Below, piece after piece: positions 6,458-9,382 of a stretch of 9,382 nucleotides of DNA. This stretch comes from an uncultured Bacillota bacterium. Lineage in GTDB: Bacteria; Bacillota_I; Bacilli_A; RFN20; CAG-826. Numbering within the stretch: position 1 is the first letter of the stretch; every line of letters begins with the position of its first letter. The notes under the pieces are model-generated. The model was not told where the DNA came from, made no database searches, and saw nothing but the letters and a program-made list of their open reading frames with translations. The stretch lies in contig CAMORJ010000057.1 of NCBI GenBank assembly GCA_946623775.1, positions 1-9,382 on the forward strand. Reading direction: 5' to 3'. Made by a program: the position numbers and the translations under genes.

Positions 6458-6647
6458 AAGCCGATAATTTGCCTCCTGCCGCGCCGTGCTGGAAAATCCC
6501 CATATTTTCATCCTGACGCTTACCAGGGGCCATTTGCGCGATGCGGTCTGATTATTTGGATGCCGCAAAGCAAGAAACCGGAATCTCTTTTCAAGTATTT
6601 TGCCCCTCCGCATTCAGTGGTTCTTCATCAGGAATGCAATTTTAAGG

Positions 6648-6653
6648 TATGAT
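6648..6653 (+). promoter_or_regulatory. Probable -10 element of the repeat-protein gene
   Basis: TATGAT (five of six matches to TATAAT). No good -35 is seen; TCATCA at 6625-6630 has 17-base spacing but only three matches. A start near 6660 gives a leader of about 40 bases containing the AAGGAG site. The in-frame ATG at 6649 lies inside this hexamer, an argument against using it as a start codon. Confidence 0.45.
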
Positions 6654-6684
6654 TAACGCAAGGTCGAAGACCGCAATCCACAAA

Positions 6685-6690
6685 AAGGAG
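6685..6690 (+). promoter_or_regulatory. Shine-Dalgarno sequence deciding the start at 6700
   Basis: AAGGAG, preceded by further A residues, lies nine bases before the ATG at 6700. This selects that start over the in-frame ATG at 6649. Confidence 0.8.
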
Positions 6691-6699
6691 CATCCCATT

Positions 6700-7959
6700 A
6701 TGTCATTTTTCAAAGGATTACTGATCTTTCTAGGCGGCGCCGTCGTAGGAGTCGGAGGCACTGTCGGCGGAGTCTACATCGCCGCATCCACCATGTCTCT
6801 TTCAGGCACCGCAAAGCTTTTCGGCGCCGATTTATCAAGCGCGCTGAAAGAGGACTACGCCAACCTGACCATCACCGAATTCATCAAAAAGGTCTCCTCG
6901 AAGGACTTGAGCACGCTCGGCGGCATCTCGGAAATCACCCCGATGGTCGATGAGTTCTACAACAACCTCGATAGCCAATTGAAAGAATCCCTCAAGATCA
7001 CGCTGAACAAGGATACCATCTATTCCACGAAATTTGAGAATCTCGGCGGCTACCTCGTCCAATACATCAAAGACAACGCGCCGCTAGGCGGGGTATTGAA
7101 TCTGGATTCTTCTTCCAATCCAGCTTTGCTATATCTTGCCTATCCGAAAAAAGATGACGGTTCATATGACTTCGATAAACCCCGCGTCATCTCGGACCTG
7201 TCGGCAGAGGGTTTCTTGGACAATCTGCTGGATAACGCGACCCTTGGAGACCTTTTGACCATCGATTCTTCCGACACGACCATCTACGCTCTCCGCGATA
7301 CCAAAATCAACGAGCTCGAAGACGGAATCCAGGATCTTGAGCTTCAGGAAGTCGTCGAAATCAGCGTCACGTCCCCACTCATTTTGCAAAACCTTGCCGA
7401 AACCAAGGTCGGGGAATTGCCGTCAGCAATCGGAAATCTTACTTTGGGCGATGTGATCGAAATCAATGATTCCTCTTCCAAAATCCTCAAATCGCTTGCC
7501 GGTACCAAAGTTGACCAAATCGGTGGGAAAATCGATACGCTGAAGCTTGGGGAGATGATTGAAATCGGCTCCACGTCCCCACTCATTTTGCAAAATCTTG
7601 AGAACTCCACTCTCGCCACCCTAGAAAGCGACATCGAGAACTTGAAGATCACCGATGTGTTCGCCGGCGAGATCTGGGGCAATGAAACGCATGATGCCGC
7701 GCACGCTGACGCAGTCTGGCGTTACATGCTCACCGACTCCACCGGAACATTCCGCACCGATTACAAGCTCTGCAGCGACATGGACATGCTCACCGCCAAC
7801 GTCAAATACAACATCAACGCCGCGACCATGGATAGCCTCTATGCCGATGGATTCATCTCCGGCTTCGATCCCGCCACGCTCAACAAGACCATCAATTCCG
7901 TCCGAATCGGAGATATGACCTTTGCTCAGTTCATCACCGCAGTCAACGGAATCATCTAA
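6700..7959 (+). CDS. Membrane-anchored protein with four tandem 33-34-residue repeats, function unknown
   Basis: A 419-aa protein that I do not recognise. Residues 1-30 form one Gly-rich hydrophobic helix (FKG, then LLIFLGGAVVGVGGTVGGVY). It works as an uncleaved anchor or signal peptide, so the rest is probably outside the cell. Residues about 35-180 are acidic and mixed, with phrases such as LTITEFIKKVSSKDLSTLG that resemble diverged repeat units. Residues 182-316 are four clear tandem repeats starting LGD/LQE/LGD/LGE. The C-terminal 100 residues hold one Cys and a DAVWRYMLTD segment, and end with a unit-like phrase (VRIGDMTFAQFITAVNG). No catalytic motif, sortase signal or cell-wall-binding repeat is visible. 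It is a single-gene transcription unit bounded by its own promoter and terminator. A structural or adhesive surface role is inference from repeats and topology. Confidence 0.85.
   Translation: MSFFKGLLIFLGGAVVGVGGTVGGVYIAASTMSLSGTAKLFGADLSSALKEDYANLTITEFIKKVSSKDLSTLGGISEITPMVDEFYNNLDSQLKESLKITLNKDTIYSTKFENLGGYLVQYIKDNAPLGGVLNLDSSSNPALLYLAYPKKDDGSYDFDKPRVISDLSAEGFLDNLLDNATLGDLLTIDSSDTTIYALRDTKINELEDGIQDLELQEVVEISVTSPLILQNLAETKVGELPSAIGNLTLGDVIEINDSSSKILKSLAGTKVDQIGGKIDTLKLGEMIEIGSTSPLILQNLENSTLATLESDIENLKITDVFAGEIWGNETHDAAHADAVWRYMLTDSTGTFRTDYKLCSDMDMLTANVKYNINAATMDSLYADGFISGFDPATLNKTINSVRIGDMTFAQFITAVNGII
7368..7391 (+). repeat. 24-base exact repeat, copy 1
   Basis: These 24 bases (starting CACGTCCCCACTC) recur unchanged at 7572-7595, exactly 204 bases later, which is two repeat units. 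They encode the TSPLILQN part of unit 2. Confidence 0.85.
7572..7595 (+). repeat. 24-base exact repeat, copy 2
   Basis: Identical to 7368-7391 and located at the same place in unit 4. Units 1 and 3 lack it. Confidence 0.85.
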
Positions 7960-7979
7960 TCGAATCATCCGCTTCTTGT

Positions 7980-8005
7980 GCCCAGCGATGCCGCTGGGCT
8001 TTTTT
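7980..8005 (+). terminator. Intrinsic terminator of the repeat-protein gene
   Basis: GCCCAGCG (7980-7987) pairs perfectly with CGCTGGGC (7992-7999) around the four-base loop ATGC, followed by six T (8000-8005). It begins 21 bases after the stop codon. Confidence 0.93.
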
Positions 8006-8047
8006 GATTCGCGCGCATAAATTGCGCCTATTCAATTTCTGATTTCG

Positions 8048-8056
8048 TGTTATCAT
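8048..8056 (+). promoter_or_regulatory. Extended -10 promoter of the STAS gene, likely giving a leaderless mRNA
   Basis: TGTTATCAT is an extended -10 (TGn plus TATCAT at 8051-8056). The -35 is poor (TATTCA at 8029-8034, three matches). The -10 ends nine bases before the ATG at 8066, so a normal start site would leave only about three bases of leader. No Shine-Dalgarno sequence is present in TCCTACGTT before the ATG. Confidence 0.55.
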
Positions 8057-8065
8057 TCCTACGTT

Positions 8066-8365
8066 ATGGAAATCAAGAAATCTCTCGAAGGAAATCATCT
8101 CACCTTATCCCTGGTTGGCGAGCTTAACACCGAATCCGCGCCGACGTTCGAGGCGGTCATTAAGTCTTCGCTTATCGGCATTAATACGCTGACCTTGGAC
8201 ATGAAGGATTTGACCTACCTAACTTCCGCTGGGCTTCGCATCCTTTTGGTTGCCCAGAAGATCATGAAGGGACAAGGCGAAATGAAAATCTGCCACGTCA
8301 ACGACGATGTAAAAGAGGTCTTCTTCCTGACTGGATTCAATAACGTCCTCAACATCGAGGATTAA
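8066..8365 (+). CDS. STAS-domain protein, anti-sigma-factor-antagonist type
   Basis: A 99-aa protein made of one STAS domain, the size of SpoIIAA and RsbV. It follows the fold order: MEIKK, LTLSLVGELNTESAP (12-26), LTLDMKDLTYLTSAGLRILL (42-61), and a C-terminal helix after MKICHVNDDVKEVFFLTGF. Ser54 in TSAGLR is at the position phosphorylated by the cognate anti-sigma kinase in this family. When unphosphorylated, such proteins bind the anti-sigma factor and free the sigma factor. No kinase, phosphatase or sigma gene lies within this window, so the partner is elsewhere or the protein has another regulatory role. It appears to have its own promoter and to be leaderless. Its stop overlaps that of the convergent HD gene. 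Confidence 0.88.
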   Translation: MEIKKSLEGNHLTLSLVGELNTESAPTFEAVIKSSLIGINTLTLDMKDLTYLTSAGLRILLVAQKIMKGQGEMKICHVNDDVKEVFFLTGFNNVLNIED

Positions 8366-9225
8366 ATGCGTTTTATCACCACTCTTTGCTGAGTGATGAC
8401 GTAAGGAGTCTCCTTAATCGCTTCTTTACACAAAAGAAGCGTTTTTTGCATCTTGGAGGCAACGAGGGACAAACGCTCGAAGATTTCCTCATCGTCCGTA
8501 TGCACCAGCATCACGAACTGGTCATTTTCGATTTCCAAGCCCTTCACAGCTTCATGCTTCATGAACTCAATGATGTCCACTTCACCCGTGATTTTGCTCA
8601 AATCATAGATGGCAGATGAATTGCGGGAAGCGGTGACGTCAATTTCGTCCGCCAGGCGCACCAATGCCGTCAAATAGGGAAGGCATATCGAATTGCCATT
8701 AGGCAAATCTAGCTTAAGCGGGTATTGCTCGCGGTCGAATAGGTTCGTCTTCCTATGGCCTCTGGAGATCTCGATGATGGCGAACATGTGCTGATCGCTT
8801 GGGAAATCGAAGAAACGCGCGTATTTGCGGATGAACTGTCCCGAGAACTCATTATGGAAGCTGCGGATGATCTCGGGCTTGTTGTCGCGTGAGTGCGTCT
8901 CGAAGTAATCCCCGAAATCGATGTTTTTGCAGAAGCCCTCGAAGTCATGCTCGCTGACCCCCATGCCGGAATCGTGGAAATAGCAGCCGAGGAGGATGCA
9001 ATAGATTTCGTCCGCGTTCAAAGAGTCTAGCTGCTTCCCGATGAGCACATTGCAGAAATCAATGATATTGAGCGTATGGAGTTCGGTGTGGTCGGTAAAA
9101 TCCGGGAATATCAATTGATAGTTGGATAGGATATGCTGGATAGACAAAACGGTATCCGCGAAACGGGCGTGCAGGTTTTTGTCTAATTCATAAAGGCGCT
9201 TCTCCAGTGCGAAATCGTTGCTCAT
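8362..9225 (-). CDS. HD-domain protein, metal-dependent phosphohydrolase-like (HD-CE-like)
   Basis: A 287-aa soluble protein. Putative metal ligands of the HD superfamily are in order: FTDHTELH (His46, His50), CYFHDSGMGV (His84-Asp85), FHNEFS (His124), SRGHRK (His157), and VRLADEIDVT (Asp193). The pattern FTDH...H, LL...FHDxGM and RLADEID resembles the HD-CE group described from nucleotide-effector systems, and similar HD proteins fused or next to chaperone-like ATPases. Here it is alone. Substrate is unknown; a nucleotide is a reasonable guess only. The last 80 residues are a mixed alpha/beta tail. The ATG lacks a Shine-Dalgarno sequence and lies six bases after a -10-like TATACT. The 3' end overlaps the STAS gene and contains that gene's terminator on the opposite strand. 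Confidence 0.82.
   Translation of the reverse strand: MSNDFALEKRLYELDKNLHARFADTVLSIQHILSNYQLIFPDFTDHTELHTLNIIDFCNVLIGKQLDSLNADEIYCILLGCYFHDSGMGVSEHDFEGFCKNIDFGDYFETHSRDNKPEIIRSFHNEFSGQFIRKYARFFDFPSDQHMFAIIEISRGHRKTNLFDREQYPLKLDLPNGNSICLPYLTALVRLADEIDVTASRNSSAIYDLSKITGEVDIIEFMKHEAVKGLEIENDQFVMLVHTDDEEIFERLSLVASKMQKTLLLCKEAIKETPYVITQQRVVIKRI
8419..8447 (+). terminator. Intrinsic terminator for the STAS transcript, inside the HD coding sequence
   Basis: CGCTTCTTT (8419-8427) pairs perfectly over nine bases with AAAGAAGCG (8433-8441), loop ACACA, followed by six T (8442-8447). It lies 53 bases after the STAS stop and works only in the plus direction: the minus-strand copy has no T run after it. 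On the minus strand these bases encode the TLLLCKEA part of the HD protein. Confidence 0.88.
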
Positions 9226-9231
9226 ATTAAA

Positions 9232-9237
9232 AGTATA
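9232..9237 (-). promoter_or_regulatory. -10 element of the HD gene, likely leaderless
   Basis: TATACT on the minus strand (five of six matches), with the overlapping alternative TAATAT at 9235-9240. Only six bases (TTTAAT) separate TATACT from the ATG at 9225, so transcription would begin at or next to the start codon. No convincing -35 is seen. Confidence 0.5.
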
Positions 9238-9342
9238 TTAGCAAAAGCAAAGCGATTTTGGCATAGGTTTAGGCAACGATTCTATGTGAAACTTCAAACC
9301 CATGTTGCCCTTATATTAAATGCGCATCCTTGTCATTCGACG

Positions 9343-9376
9343 AAAAAAGGCTTGGCGAATTACCAAGCCAGTTTTT
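9343..9376. terminator. Bidirectional-looking intrinsic terminator at the right edge
   Basis: GGCTTGG (9349-9355) pairs with CCAAGCC (9363-9369), loop of seven. Six A precede it (9343-9348) and five T follow after AG (9372-9376). On the minus strand the stem is directly followed by six T, the stronger orientation. It most likely ends a leftward gene beyond the window, which insulates the HD gene. Confidence 0.8.
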
Positions 9377-9382
9377 CTCAGG

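Larger units (their letters stand above)
6413..6699. other. Divergent intergenic region between the rnf operon and the repeat-protein gene
   Basis: About 290 bases without a supported gene. It holds the rnfC promoter on the left and the promoter and ribosome-binding site of the rightward gene on the right. The middle (about 6460-6620) is open in the rnfC frame but its translation (Arg-rich, no homology that I see) does not look like protein. A short inverted repeat TGCGG...CCGCA near 6544-6575 is too weak to call. I find no match to a riboswitch, tRNA or known small RNA by eye. Confidence 0.6.
7243..7647 (+). repeat. Four tandem protein-coding repeats of 99-102 bases
   Basis: Units begin at 7243, 7342, 7444 and 7546 and encode 33, 34, 34 and 34 residues. 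A shared pattern is L-G-[DE]-[hydrophobic]2-x-I, then a Ser/Thr-rich turn, then IL-x-x-L, then T-K-[IV]-x-x-[IL], then I-x-x-L. Units 2 and 4 are most alike and share the phrase TSPLILQNL. The regular spacing of Leu and Ile suggests a solenoid-like fold (inference). Confidence 0.8.

Noticed and set aside
6413..6613. In-frame 67-residue N-terminal extension of RnfC
   Set aside because: It crosses a perfect TATAAT promoter, has no suitable ribosome-binding site, is rich in Arg, and known RnfC proteins begin near the chosen Met.
6460..6620. A riboswitch (for example FMN) or small RNA ahead of rnfC
   Set aside because: The conserved core of the FMN element is not present, and the likely promoter lies downstream of this stretch, so it would not be in the rnf leader.
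6649..6699. Upstream ATG of the repeat protein
   Set aside because: This ATG is part of the -10 hexamer, while AAGGAG is well placed for the ATG at 6700, after which a membrane helix starts directly.
9238..9342. A short plus-strand RNA ending at the right-edge terminator
   Set aside because: Only a poor promoter (TTGGCA at 9258 with a 19-base spacer to TATGTG) is visible, and the terminator is better explained by a leftward gene outside the window.
1..9382. CRISPR array, insertion sequence, prophage or tRNA
   Set aside because: No spaced direct repeats, transposase, terminal inverted repeats or cloverleaf sequence were seen; the only repeats are the in-frame units in 7243-7647.

Overview
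The window is most likely from a Bacillota (Firmicutes) chromosome, probably a gut- or rumen-type anaerobe of the Erysipelotrichales/RF39-like part of the Bacilli. The basis is the Rnf-ApbE-NusG_II-Gx gene set typical of anaerobic Firmicutes, AAGGAGG ribosome-binding sites, TATAAT-type promoters and short U-tract terminators. Base composition looks close to balanced by eye. TGA is used repeatedly as a stop, so this is the standard bacterial code and not the Mycoplasma code. The lineage is inference only.

Positions 1-6412 (minus strand) are one very compact operon, read rnfC-rnfD-rnfG-rnfE-rnfA-(67-aa Cys protein)-rnfB-apbE-NusG_II-Gx, and it runs off the left edge. Every junction is an overlap or a 1-nt gap, seven of the nine being ATGA. 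RnfC, D, G, E and A form the membrane complex that couples electron flow between ferredoxin and NAD(H) to Na+ or H+ transport. ApbE attaches FMN to RnfG and RnfD. The NusG_II and Gx proteins are membrane proteins that often accompany such redox loci. The striking part is RnfB: it is only 108 aa and keeps the membrane helix and one four-Cys cluster domain, but has none of the ferredoxin-type domains of ordinary RnfB. Immediately before it lies a second one-helix protein (67 aa) with its own four-Cys motif. Together they look like a reduced, split or duplicated electron-entry module.

Positions 6413-6699 are a divergent intergenic region with a promoter for each side. On the plus strand, 6700-7959 encodes an unrecognised membrane-anchored, presumably surface-exposed protein with four 33-34-residue tandem repeats, followed by a strong terminator (7980-8005).

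Positions 8066-8365 (plus) encode a stand-alone STAS-domain protein of the anti-sigma-factor-antagonist type. It converges on an HD-domain phosphohydrolase-like gene (8362-9225, minus). The two genes share a TTAA as both stop codons, and the intrinsic terminator of the STAS transcript lies inside the 3' coding end of the HD gene. Both genes have -10 elements immediately before the ATG and no Shine-Dalgarno sequence, which suggests leaderless mRNAs. A bidirectional-looking terminator near the right edge (9343-9376) probably ends a gene beyond the window.
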